A DNA stretch of 64,000 nucleotides, taken from NCBI RefSeq assembly GCF_947500075.1, contig NZ_CANMQS010000005.1:248001-312000 (forward strand). The letters run 5' to 3'. The DNA comes from an uncultured Sulfitobacter sp. GTDB taxonomy: Bacteria; Pseudomonadota; Alphaproteobacteria; Rhodobacterales; Rhodobacteraceae. Each line of letters begins with the position of its first letter. Within the stretch, counting starts at the first letter, position 1. Positions 7,741 to 16,279 of this stretch are shown piece after piece. The notes beneath the pieces were generated by a model that was not told the origin of the DNA, made no database searches, and saw nothing but the letters and a program-made list of their open reading frames with translations. The position numbers and the translations under genes were made by a program.

Positions 7741-9138
7741 ATGATTTTTTCCAGTGTATTCTTCGTCTTCGGGTTTCTGCCTTTGTTTCTGACGCTCTAT
7801 TATCTGGCGCCGCATCGGGCGCGTTCCTTGATGATCCTGCTGGGCAGCTACGCGTTTTATGGCTGGTGGCGGCTGGATTATCTGGCGGTGGTCTTTGGCA
7901 TCTCGATGTTCAGCTTTCTCGCAGCGCATGTCGCGGCGAACGTTCAAAGCCAAACGGCGCGGATCTGGGCGGTACGGGTTGGGGTGACCGTCGATCTGCT
8001 GGTTTTGGGGTTTTTCAAATACACGATGTTTGTGCTCGGCGGGTTGAGCGATCTGTCGCAGGCTTTTGGCGGTGCTTCTATCGCTGTGCCTGCCATCATC
8101 CTGCCGATCGGGATTTCGTTCCACACATTCCAGTCTATCAGTTACATCATCGACGTGGCGCGAAAGGATGCGCCGCCTGCACGAAATCTGATAGATTTTC
8201 TGGCCTTCGGTGCGCTATTTCCACAGCTCATTGCGGGTCCGGTGTTGCGCTACAAGGATTTGGCGGAGCAATTCTCAGACCGCAGCCACACAGCCGCGAA
8301 ATTTGTCGAAGGCATTGGCCGGTTCGCACAAGGCCTGGCGATGAAAGTCCTGATTGCGGACAACGTCGCACCCGTGGTGGACCGCGTGTTCGCAATGACG
8401 ACCCCGACGGGCGGCGAGGCTTGGCTGGGGGCGCTGGCCTATACGATCCAGCTGTTTTTTGACTTTGCCGGATATTCCGCCATGGCCATTGGTCTGGGGC
8501 TGATGATTGGCTTTCGGTTTATCGAGAATTTCGACGCGCCCTACACCAGCCGATCCATCACGGAATTCTGGCGTCGCTGGCATATCAGCCTGTCATTGTG
8601 GCTGCGCGACTATCTCTATCTGCCGCTGGGGGGCAACCGGCGGGGGCCGCTGCGGACATATCTGAACCTGTCGCTGACGATGGTGCTGGGCGGGCTGTGG
8701 CACGGTGCAAACTGGACCTTCCTTTTGTGGGGGGCATGGCACGGGTTCTGGCTGGCCGTGGAGCGCGCACTGGGGTCAAAAACTAAGGGTACCGTTTGGC
8801 CGCATGTGATGGCTTGGCCCTTCACAATGGCACTGGTTGTTGTGGGATGGGTGATGTTCCGTGCCGCGACGGTGCGCGAAGCCTTTGCGCTCTATTCAGG
8901 CATGATTGGTCTGAATGGCTGGGTAATCGGCGAAGGTATGGCCTGGCAGTTTCAACCGACTGAGGGTGTTGCACTGTTGATCGGTGGTGTGATCGCCCTT
9001 GGCGGCAAACCGATGGCCGTCGCAATCCTACGGATCCCGCGCAGCTTCCGTCTTGCCGGAACTGCAAGCCTGATGGGTTTGGCCTGCACGGCGCTGATGG
9101 CGCAATCGCACTCCCCTTTTTTGTATTTCCAGTTTTAG
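7741..9138 (+). CDS. algI: AlgI-like membrane-bound O-acyltransferase (MBOAT)
   Basis: A 465-residue multi-pass protein of the MBOAT family. Its opening MIFSSVFFVFGFLPLFL, the ITEFWRRWHISLSLWLRDY block and the active-site LWHGANWTFLLWGAWHG with His321 are all typical of AlgI. It moves acetyl groups across the inner membrane to AlgF/AlgJ/AlgX-type partners. It is the third gene of the operon, close to algF and 10 bp before the algJ-like gene. Length and motifs are normal and the assignment is firm at family level. Confidence 0.92.
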   Translation: MIFSSVFFVFGFLPLFLTLYYLAPHRARSLMILLGSYAFYGWWRLDYLAVVFGISMFSFLAAHVAANVQSQTARIWAVRVGVTVDLLVLGFFKYTMFVLGGLSDLSQAFGGASIAVPAIILPIGISFHTFQSISYIIDVARKDAPPARNLIDFLAFGALFPQLIAGPVLRYKDLAEQFSDRSHTAAKFVEGIGRFAQGLAMKVLIADNVAPVVDRVFAMTTPTGGEAWLGALAYTIQLFFDFAGYSAMAIGLGLMIGFRFIENFDAPYTSRSITEFWRRWHISLSLWLRDYLYLPLGGNRRGPLRTYLNLSLTMVLGGLWHGANWTFLLWGAWHGFWLAVERALGSKTKGTVWPHVMAWPFTMALVVVGWVMFRAATVREAFALYSGMIGLNGWVIGEGMAWQFQPTEGVALLIGGVIALGGKPMAVAILRIPRSFRLAGTASLMGLACTALMAQSHSPFLYFQF

Positions 9139-9148
9139 GAGACGGACC

Positions 9149-10186
9149 ATGACACCCGACCAAAACCGCAGTGACCTGATGGTCAGCCTGGGATTTGTCA
9201 GCGCCCTGGCCCTCATTGGAGCGTCCGCGCATCTGTCCATGAAGCAGCCTGACCCGAAGGTGGGCTTCACGGATGGGGCGTATCAAACGCTCTACGAAGA
9301 ACGCTTTACCGACACCAATCCCGTGAACGACCTGGCGATCCATGCTTTCAGCGCGTTAAAACTGGCGGCCCTCGGACAGGTGTCGCAAGGGGCCGTTCGG
9401 GGCGTAGACAATTGGCTCTTCACCGCAGAAGAATTCGAGGTGCATGCCGGTTTCGAGGAAAACCTGATGGCGTCCGCGCAGGAGATTGCCCGCGTCAAAG
9501 ATGTTTTGTCCCAGCGCGGTATCTCCCTGTTGCCTGTCATTGTGCCGGACAAGGCAGAGGTGGCTGCGCAATACGTGCAGACGCCCCGGCATGCCCGCGT
9601 CGCGTCCCGGCACAAGACCTTCTTGGCACATCTGGCAGCGCTGGATGTCTCTTATCTGGATGCAACAGCGGCGCTGGAGCAGGTTGGCGTTGCCAGTTTT
9701 GTGAAAGACGACACGCATTGGTCGCCAGCAGGCAGTCAAGCGGTGGCAGAGGCCGTGGCCGAACGGACCGGCACCATGCCTCTCAATCTCACGAAGGCGC
9801 AGGTCACAACAGAGCCGATGGGCGAAACCTCCTTTGACGGCGACCTCTTGCGATATGTGCCAACCGGCATGTTCCGCCCACTTGTCGGCCCGCCGCAACA
9901 GCGCCTAGCAAGATTCGAAACCACGCTCCAGTCAGATACGGGTCTGTTCGGGGATGCGCAGGTCGATGTGGCACTGGTCGGTACCAGTTTCAGCGCCAAA
10001 GACGAATGGCATTTCGCCGGTTTTTTGCGCCAAGGCCTTCAAGCCGATCTTCTCAATTTCGCCAGCGAAGGGCAGGGGCCCTTTGCGCCGATGCAGTCTT
10101 TTCTGGCGTCCGCCACCCTGCGGGACAAACCCCCCAAACTCGTCATCTGGGAAATCCCGGCCCGCTATACATCAAAGGAATTGTAA
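9149..10186 (+). CDS. algJ: AlgJ-like acetyltransferase (SGNH/AlgX-like fold)
   Basis: The product has 345 residues with an N-terminal membrane anchor or uncleaved signal (about residues 12-27). Catalytic features of the AlgJ/AlgX group are visible: Asp188-x-His190 in DDTHWSPAG and Ser280 in LVGTSFS. It acts in the periplasm and transfers acetyl groups toward the mannuronate chain. It lies between algI and a second member of the same fold. I call this one AlgJ because it has no C-terminal carbohydrate-binding module; the names AlgJ and AlgX could be debated at this distance. Confidence 0.78.
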   Translation: MTPDQNRSDLMVSLGFVSALALIGASAHLSMKQPDPKVGFTDGAYQTLYEERFTDTNPVNDLAIHAFSALKLAALGQVSQGAVRGVDNWLFTAEEFEVHAGFEENLMASAQEIARVKDVLSQRGISLLPVIVPDKAEVAAQYVQTPRHARVASRHKTFLAHLAALDVSYLDATAALEQVGVASFVKDDTHWSPAGSQAVAEAVAERTGTMPLNLTKAQVTTEPMGETSFDGDLLRYVPTGMFRPLVGPPQQRLARFETTLQSDTGLFGDAQVDVALVGTSFSAKDEWHFAGFLRQGLQADLLNFASEGQGPFAPMQSFLASATLRDKPPKLVIWEIPARYTSKEL

Positions 10187-10188
10187 CC

Positions 10189-11493
10189 ATGACATCTATT
10201 CTCAAAACTCTGAGCGTTGCCCTATCTCTTGCAGTCGCCTTGCCGGTTGCGGCAGATCCGTATTGCGCTGCGCTGGGGGATGCAGATCAACTGCCCAAAA
10301 AGTACCAGAAAAAGGGACCATTCTATATTGATGCGACAAGTGGCTGGATTGTCGGGCGGGATCAATTGAAAAGCGATTTTGCCGTGACAGCAGAAACTAG
10401 CGCCCTGTGGCGGGACATCCGCGAGGCCTTTGCTGAAAGAGGGGCGCAGCTTGTTGTGCTGGCGGCACCACCACGTCCGCTTTTTGCACCTGAGCACATG
10501 GCTTTGCCTGCGACCTATGACCGATTGAAACAGCAGCAGGATTTCTCGGACTACATCGCGGCGTTGAATGCTGCGGGGATCGCGACACCCGATCTATCGG
10601 GTTTTCACAGCATGGTTGATGAATACTACTTTGCCCGCGACACCCATTGGACGCCCATGGGGGCCTTTCACTCCGTGGTGCACCTCAAACGGGCCATGGG
10701 AGAGCAAACAAACCGTGGGGCCGGTGATGATATCGAGGCGGAAGGCACCTACACCGAAAAAGGATCGCTCTCCGCTGTGGTGGAGGCGACATGTGGCGCG
10801 CGGCCTGTGGCAGAAACCGTCCCTGCGGCCACCTATGTACAGCAAGGCGGTGCCGCGGCCCTGCTTGGGGATGACATGTCGCAGGACAAAATCGCCCTTG
10901 TCGGCACAAGCTTTTCGGACCGCTATCAACGCGATGCCTATCAAGTGGCTGACGCGCTGTCCTTTGTTATGGATCGGCCAGTCGACAATTATGCAGTCAC
11001 CGGCGGCGGATTGACCGGGGCGTTGGAAGCCTTCCTGAACACCGAAAGCCTTGCGACGGCAGAGTACAAAACCGTCGTCTGGGAGGTTCCCTACACGTCC
11101 CCTCTGACACAGGTTGACGGTCTGCGACAGGTGCTGGGCAATTTGCACCGCCCGGTCGGGGCAGCGATGGAAACCAGGACACTCACGTTGGATGACACGT
11201 GGACAACTGTGGACCATGAGTTTTCCTTGTCAGAGGTTTCGGTCATAGAAGTCGAGACTCCAGGTGTCGATACGGGTAAATTGGTGATCGAGTTGATTGA
11301 CCGTGACGGCACCAAGATCCGAAACAGGCTGACAAAGTCGGATCGTATCGACAGCGCGTCAAGATCACCGAATTGGACCATGGCAACCGACCATATGCCG
11401 ATCAAGGACATCGCGCGGATCAAAGTGCGCCTGACGGGTGTGAAGTCACAAAGCACTGCAACCATTAAGTTTTTCTACGATCAAACAAGCTGA
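10189..11493 (+). CDS. algX: AlgX-like O-acetyltransferase with carbohydrate-binding end
   Basis: A 434-residue periplasmic protein with a signal peptide (to AVALPVAA at residue 22). The SGNH-like domain carries Asp151-x-His153 (RDTHWTP) and Ser241 (LVGTSFS), the active-site pattern of AlgX. After about residue 330 a beta-sandwich tail, rich in strands and ending TIKFFYDQ, matches the place of the AlgX carbohydrate-binding module. The ATG at 10189 is two bases after the algJ stop and begins the signal peptide, so longer upstream readings are rejected. It is the last gene of the operon. Confidence 0.8.
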   Translation: MTSILKTLSVALSLAVALPVAADPYCAALGDADQLPKKYQKKGPFYIDATSGWIVGRDQLKSDFAVTAETSALWRDIREAFAERGAQLVVLAAPPRPLFAPEHMALPATYDRLKQQQDFSDYIAALNAAGIATPDLSGFHSMVDEYYFARDTHWTPMGAFHSVVHLKRAMGEQTNRGAGDDIEAEGTYTEKGSLSAVVEATCGARPVAETVPAATYVQQGGAAALLGDDMSQDKIALVGTSFSDRYQRDAYQVADALSFVMDRPVDNYAVTGGGLTGALEAFLNTESLATAEYKTVVWEVPYTSPLTQVDGLRQVLGNLHRPVGAAMETRTLTLDDTWTTVDHEFSLSEVSVIEVETPGVDTGKLVIELIDRDGTKIRNRLTKSDRIDSASRSPNWTMATDHMPIKDIARIKVRLTGVKSQSTATIKFFYDQTS

Positions 11494-11505
11494 CCGAGGG
11501 GCGGG

Positions 11506-11521
11506 CTATACTTTGGTATAG
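11506..11521. promoter_or_regulatory. Palindromic operator 2, before the sensor pair
   Basis: CTATAC-TTTG-GTATAG is a perfect inverted repeat, followed 4 bases later by a further half-site CTATAC at 11526-11531. It ends 79 bp before the start at 11601. A -10-like TTATGTAAT follows at 11541-11549, about 30 bp from the palindrome centre, a spacing that would suit an activator overlapping the -35 region. It is one of five such sites in the locus. Confidence 0.7.
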
Positions 11522-11600
11522 TTCGCTATACCCTTACCCGTTATGTAATTGCGCCACGGCTTGCTAGGAGAAGCCAAACCCTCAAGCCTTGGAGCACATC

Positions 11601-12110
11601 ATGAACGTTCTTACCCCGCTAAGCGCCCTGATCCTCGTCGGACTTTCCTACGGAAGTGCTGTTGCTGAGACGTTGACGGCACCCAAAGGTGAGGTACTGC
11701 TCAGCATCTCAGGGGCGATCACGCAGGACAATGGTAATGGCGTTGTCAGCCTCGATCTGGATCAGTTGCAGGCGATGGAGACCATGGAGTTCACAACCTC
11801 TACGATCTGGATGGAAGACGAGGTGACCTTCACCGGCGTCAGCCTGAGCGCGCTGCTCGATCTTGCGGGGGCCGAGGGCACGGCGATAAACGCTATTGCC
11901 TTGAACGATTATAAAGTTGAGATTCCAGTGGATGAGATCACGGAAGAGGCGCCCATCGTTGCCTACCTGATGAATGGTGAAGAAATGTCACCACGGGGCA
12001 AAGGCCCGCTTTGGGTTGTTTATCCATATGACGCGGATCCCGCCTACCGGTCAGAGGTTGTCTTTTCGCGATCCATCTGGCAGCTGGACCGGATCGAAGT
12101 AACCGACTGA
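11601..12110 (+). CDS. Periplasmic molybdopterin-fold (SUOX-like) small protein
   Basis: The product has 169 residues with a signal peptide (to SAVA near residue 21). The core resembles the oxidoreductase molybdopterin-binding fold, with motifs such as VTFTGVSLSALLDLAG and GPLWVVYPYDADPAYRSE. No cysteine that could bind molybdenum is seen, so it is more likely a ligand- or redox-sensing or structural domain than an enzyme. It ends 11 bp before a hybrid sensor kinase and shares its promoter, which suggests it feeds the kinase a periplasmic signal. ATG 11601 has GGAG at good spacing. Confidence 0.65.
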   Translation: MNVLTPLSALILVGLSYGSAVAETLTAPKGEVLLSISGAITQDNGNGVVSLDLDQLQAMETMEFTTSTIWMEDEVTFTGVSLSALLDLAGAEGTAINAIALNDYKVEIPVDEITEEAPIVAYLMNGEEMSPRGKGPLWVVYPYDADPAYRSEVVFSRSIWQLDRIEVTD

Positions 12111-12120
12111 GGCGCGTGCG

Positions 12121-14718
12121 GTGCGGCCTCTCGACGTAAGGATTGCGCCACGGGTGTTGGACCGTAGAACAAAGCTTCGCCAGTTTCTACCGCCTGCGGT
12201 GATGATCTTGGGCATTTGCCTGCTGGCGGGGCTGGCCTTTGTCATCACACAGCGCATGACCGAGCTGCGCGAAGCGCCCGGTGATAATCTGACCTGGACA
12301 TTGTCGCAGGTTGAAGTGGACGTGCTGGTCCTGATGGATGAGACCTTGCTTGCCCAACAGCGCAACACGGTCGATCCCGCTGACATCCGGCGGCGGTTTA
12401 ACAACCTCTACAGCCGGACCAGCACGTTGCGCGAAGCGCCGGTGTTTGCGCAGATGCGGCAGGATCCAACCTTCCTGTCACAGCTTGAAACGCTTGAGAG
12501 GTGCCTCGAAAAGCTCGCCGTGATCATCGACAGCCCGGATGATGTCCTTGTCCAGCGGCTGCCCGAGGTGGTGGAGGAGCTGTTGCGCATCCGCGAAGAT
12601 GCCCATGCCATCGCGCTGACCGGGATCGGGTTACGGTCGCAGTACTCGGATGCCGAACGCGCCTCGCTCGCGGGCTTGTTGCTGACGGCGGCTTTTACCA
12701 GTCTGGCGCTGATCCTTTTTCTGGTGTTCGTCCTGCTGGTGATCCGGCGTCAGTATCATGAACACAAGGAAACAACTGAAGAGGTGAACCGAGCAAATGC
12801 TCGGATCAAATCCATCTTCGATGTCTCTCTCGACGCCATTGTGGTTGCCAATGATGACGGCGTTATTCTTGAGTTCAATTCTGCCGCCGAACAGGTGTTC
12901 GGGTTCACTTCCGAAGAAGCTATCGGGCAGGAGATGTCCGAGCTGATCATCCCCCATCATCTGCGGGATGCGCACAAGGCGGGGATGGAACGGTTCAACC
13001 GCACCAAAGAGCCGCATCTTGTAGGCAAGGGCAGGATTGAGGTGACAGCCCTGCGCAAATCGGGTGAGGAATTCCCCGTCGAGATCTCCATCGGCATGTC
13101 CACTGATCACCGCGGCACAATCTTTGTGTCCTACCTGCGCGACATCACCAAACGTCTGGCTGCGGAGGATTCCCTAAAAACCGCGCGTGACGAAGCCTTG
13201 GCGGCAGAACGGGCCAAATCGAATTTCCTGGCTGTCATGAGCCATGAGATGCGCACCCCGTTGAACGGAATCTTTGGCACGTTAGAGCTGTTGGGGAACT
13301 CTGACGTGGATGACAAACAGCGCGGTTATCTCGACATTGCCAAGCGGTCGGGCGACATCCTGTTGCACCACGTAAACGACGTGTTGGATCTGTCCCGGAT
13401 CGACGCGGGCAAGATGGATCTGGTCGAAGACAGCATTGATCTGGAGGCTTTCTTTCGCGATGCCGTTGCCACCAACGAGGCGACAGCGGACGCCCAAAGC
13501 AACGTGCTTGAACTGCAACTGGGGGTCATGCCCGAGTCAAGGGTGATGATGGATGAACAACGTCTGCGCCAGATCGTCTACAACCTGATCAGCAATGCGC
13601 TGAAGTTCACCAAGGATGGAAAGGTAACAGTCCGCGCCGCCACCGATCAGACCGACACGGGGGAGAGGTGGTTGCGTTTTGATGTGGAAGACACCGGCGT
13701 CGGGATTCATCCAGACGAACAACAGCATGTTTTTGATCGCTTCTACACACAAGAACGCTCGTATGATCGCTTCGCCTCCGGCGCTGGGCTGGGCTTGTCC
13801 ATTAGCAAACAGTTGGTGGAAATGATGGGGGGGCAAATCACCCTCAAGAGTATCCCGTCCAAGGGCAGCGTCTTTTCGGTTTCCGTTCCCTTCGAACCCG
13901 ATCTTGCGCCCCATGACAGCCACAGCGTGACAGCGCCAAACCTCGATGCGTCCCCCTTGCGCGATGTTGAGATTTTGCTGGTGGAGGACAATGAGATCAA
14001 CCGGCTGATCGTGCATGAAATGCTGCGCTCCAACGGGCTGGTGGTACATGAGGCCCACAATGGCCAGCAAGCGGTCGAACTGGCGTCGCAGCAAAGGTAT
14101 GCGGCGATCTTGATGGATGTCAGCATGCCGGTGATGAACGGTGTGGATGCAACGCACGCCATACGCGGGTCCCAAGGTCCGAACCAGCATACCAGGATCA
14201 TTGGTCTGACGGCGCATGCCTTGGCGGAGGAGCAGGCGCGTTTCCTTGATGCGGGGATGGACCGGTGCCTGAACAAGCCCGTGTCTCAGGAAATGCTGGT
14301 CGATGCCCTTCTAGATGTGGTTCAGGGGGCCGCTGCACCGCAAGCGCCTGATGCAGATGGGGTGCCGGTGGATCTGCTTGCAGAAGAAACGATCTTGGGT
14401 CTGGAAGACCTGCTACCGGCAGAGCGGCTGCACCGTGTGGTGGCCGACTACATGCGCGAAGTGGATGCTTTGATCGCGCATCTCCCGGCCTTGCTGGAAC
14501 AGGACGATCTGGGCGAGGTTGCCGCATGTGTGCACAAATGCATTGGGTCTTCCGGCATGATCGGAGCGGAGATGTTTCAAAAGGACCTGCGCAATCTGGA
14601 AACGGCTGCAAAATCAGGACAGAAGCCGCAGTTGCCCGGGCTGGTGGCCGCCGTAGAAACCGCATGGCCACAGACGCAGGCCGCCTTGCGCGCAAGGGTG
14701 CTGACCCCCAGAAGCTGA
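12121..14718 (+). CDS. Hybrid sensor histidine kinase (PAS-HisKA-HATPase-REC-HPt)
   Basis: The product has 865 residues. Two membrane helices (about 24-43 and 183-205) bracket a periplasmic sensor region of about 140 residues. A PAS domain follows (about 225-345), then HisKA with His375 (SHEMRTPLNG), HATPase with N (SNALKFTKDG), G1 (DTGVGI) and G2 (GAGLGLS) boxes, a receiver with Asp666 (ILMDVSMPVMNG), and an HPt domain with His805 (VHKCIGSSG). It can therefore run a full His-Asp-His relay. The separate LuxR-type regulator at 23847 is the obvious final acceptor. The start is a GTG next to the preceding gene; an internal start is possible. Confidence 0.88.
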   Translation: MRPLDVRIAPRVLDRRTKLRQFLPPAVMILGICLLAGLAFVITQRMTELREAPGDNLTWTLSQVEVDVLVLMDETLLAQQRNTVDPADIRRRFNNLYSRTSTLREAPVFAQMRQDPTFLSQLETLERCLEKLAVIIDSPDDVLVQRLPEVVEELLRIREDAHAIALTGIGLRSQYSDAERASLAGLLLTAAFTSLALILFLVFVLLVIRRQYHEHKETTEEVNRANARIKSIFDVSLDAIVVANDDGVILEFNSAAEQVFGFTSEEAIGQEMSELIIPHHLRDAHKAGMERFNRTKEPHLVGKGRIEVTALRKSGEEFPVEISIGMSTDHRGTIFVSYLRDITKRLAAEDSLKTARDEALAAERAKSNFLAVMSHEMRTPLNGIFGTLELLGNSDVDDKQRGYLDIAKRSGDILLHHVNDVLDLSRIDAGKMDLVEDSIDLEAFFRDAVATNEATADAQSNVLELQLGVMPESRVMMDEQRLRQIVYNLISNALKFTKDGKVTVRAATDQTDTGERWLRFDVEDTGVGIHPDEQQHVFDRFYTQERSYDRFASGAGLGLSISKQLVEMMGGQITLKSIPSKGSVFSVSVPFEPDLAPHDSHSVTAPNLDASPLRDVEILLVEDNEINRLIVHEMLRSNGLVVHEAHNGQQAVELASQQRYAAILMDVSMPVMNGVDATHAIRGSQGPNQHTRIIGLTAHALAEEQARFLDAGMDRCLNKPVSQEMLVDALLDVVQGAAAPQAPDADGVPVDLLAEETILGLEDLLPAERLHRVVADYMREVDALIAHLPALLEQDDLGEVAACVHKCIGSSGMIGAEMFQKDLRNLETAAKSGQKPQLPGLVAAVETAWPQTQAALRARVLTPRS

Positions 14719-14719
14719 C

Positions 14720-14735
14720 CTATGCTTCCGCATAG
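14720..14735. promoter_or_regulatory. Palindromic operator 3, before alg44-alg8
   Basis: CTATGC-TTCC-GCATAG is a perfect inverted repeat directly after the kinase gene, with another half-site CTATGC at 14742-14747. It ends 119 bp before the Alg44-like start. It has the same shape as operators 1, 2, 4 and 5. Confidence 0.7.
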
Positions 14736-14854
14736 GGTGCTCTATGCACAATAGCGCTGTTCTGCGCTGTCGCGCACCCGACAGAAAACACCATCCCAGA
14801 TAGAAAACCCAGGTGAGAGTCGCCGATTTTCGGTAAAAAAATCTGGAGTATGTA

Positions 14855-16279
14855 ATGAACATTCGTCACGAATGTCCGTTGCCCGATCTGTCTTTTTCAG
14901 TGACGGCACCGCTGTCCGTTACCAAAGCCAATGGGCGCAAGTTTGTTGCGCAGCGTTGGTCTTTGGCAGGGCTGTGGTGCGATGAAGACGCGGGCGACAT
15001 GACAGGCGACGTTTTTCTGTCTGTGCCATTCCAAGGCGTTGATGTCTCTTTTCAGGTCACCCTCACATCCACCGATATGCCCGGATTTTTTGCTTTCCAA
15101 GACCTGACTGTGCGCCAGCGGGAGACATTGGGCCTTTTCCATCAAAGCCTGCTGGCCGGTCGCATGGTCTCTGCAGGGGAGATGATCACGGCACTGGACA
15201 CGCCTGTGGATCTTGTTCCCATGGGAGAGACCGAAGAAGAGCAAATCGTAGGCGAGGCCAAGGCCAAACCACGCGGCGCACGCATCTTGTGGAACGCAGT
15301 CAGCTATGTGTTGATCGCCCTGTTTCTGGTGACCTTTCTTGGCACGCAAATCTGGCAGCGGCTATCCTATATCGCACTCGATCATGGCAGGTTCATCGCC
15401 CCCGTTGTGGCCTATGAGGCACCGCAGGCAGGGTATGTGGGCAAAGTCGCCGTCGCGGTTGGGGATCAGGTCAAAGCAGGCGATATCCTTGTGCGACTGG
15501 AAGACCCGGACCGGCAAAGCGACGTCGAAGAAGTCCGGGCCGAGATTTTGCTGGCCGAACAACAGTTGCGCATGGCACAGGACCGTTTGGCCCGCCACAT
15601 CGCCCGCCGGGCCGCCGAAAAGGCGGCTTTGCAGCGCGCCTTTGATGTCCTGTGGGGGCCGTGGCAGCACAATGATCCGCATCTGCAGACCTATCCGGCT
15701 GAGATCGAAGCGGCACGCCTGACGCTCTACAACTTTGACCGAGGACGCGATGCGGAGGCGCTGATGCATCTCGACATGGTGCAGACCCTGCAGGATGCCG
15801 CGCACCAGCGCGAATTGGAACTGCGCCGCTGGAAACGCGAGCTGCGCCACCGCAAGGCCGCCGCGGATGAGCTGGTGGTGCGGGCAAAGTCCAACGGCAC
15901 CGTGCATCATCTGCATACGGTCAAAGGCAGCTACGTTGCCCGCGGCGCTTTGGTTGTTGAAGTCGAAGACAATGCGCCGCGACTTGCCATGGGGTGGGTC
16001 GATGATGATTTGGCCGCATCGGTCTTTGTTGGCATGCAGGCTGAGGTTGCCTTTATGCATCGCGGCCAATCTAAACGCATGCTGGGCGTCGTGAGTGATC
16101 TTCAGGCGGGCACACATACCGCCCAGCCGGACCGGTTTGGCTTGGTTGTCACGATCAAGGCCCAGGACACGGGCGTTAAAAACAGCCGCAAGTGGTTCCG
16201 TCGCAATGCCCCGGCGCAGCTGCGCCTGAAACGCGACATGTTCGCGGGATGGTTTGGGGGCGCAGATGAAAGCCCCTGA
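14855..16279 (+). CDS. alg44: Alg44-like PilZ and membrane-fusion polymerase subunit
   Basis: The product has 474 residues. The N-terminal 120 have the place and strand pattern of a PilZ domain, then one membrane helix (about 144-167), then a HlyD-like periplasmic adaptor with a barrel (GKVAVAVGDQVKAGDILV) and a long coiled-coil hairpin (about 220-345). This is the layout of Alg44, the c-di-GMP receptor that activates Alg8. The PilZ ligand motifs look altered: Arg34 stands where [D/N]xSxxG has Asp or Asn (QRWSLAG), and no clear RxxxR precedes it. The end overlaps the alg8 start by 14 bp, as expected for two subunits of one synthase. Confidence 0.8.
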   Translation: MNIRHECPLPDLSFSVTAPLSVTKANGRKFVAQRWSLAGLWCDEDAGDMTGDVFLSVPFQGVDVSFQVTLTSTDMPGFFAFQDLTVRQRETLGLFHQSLLAGRMVSAGEMITALDTPVDLVPMGETEEEQIVGEAKAKPRGARILWNAVSYVLIALFLVTFLGTQIWQRLSYIALDHGRFIAPVVAYEAPQAGYVGKVAVAVGDQVKAGDILVRLEDPDRQSDVEEVRAEILLAEQQLRMAQDRLARHIARRAAEKAALQRAFDVLWGPWQHNDPHLQTYPAEIEAARLTLYNFDRGRDAEALMHLDMVQTLQDAAHQRELELRRWKRELRHRKAAADELVVRAKSNGTVHHLHTVKGSYVARGALVVEVEDNAPRLAMGWVDDDLAASVFVGMQAEVAFMHRGQSKRMLGVVSDLQAGTHTAQPDRFGLVVTIKAQDTGVKNSRKWFRRNAPAQLRLKRDMFAGWFGGADESP

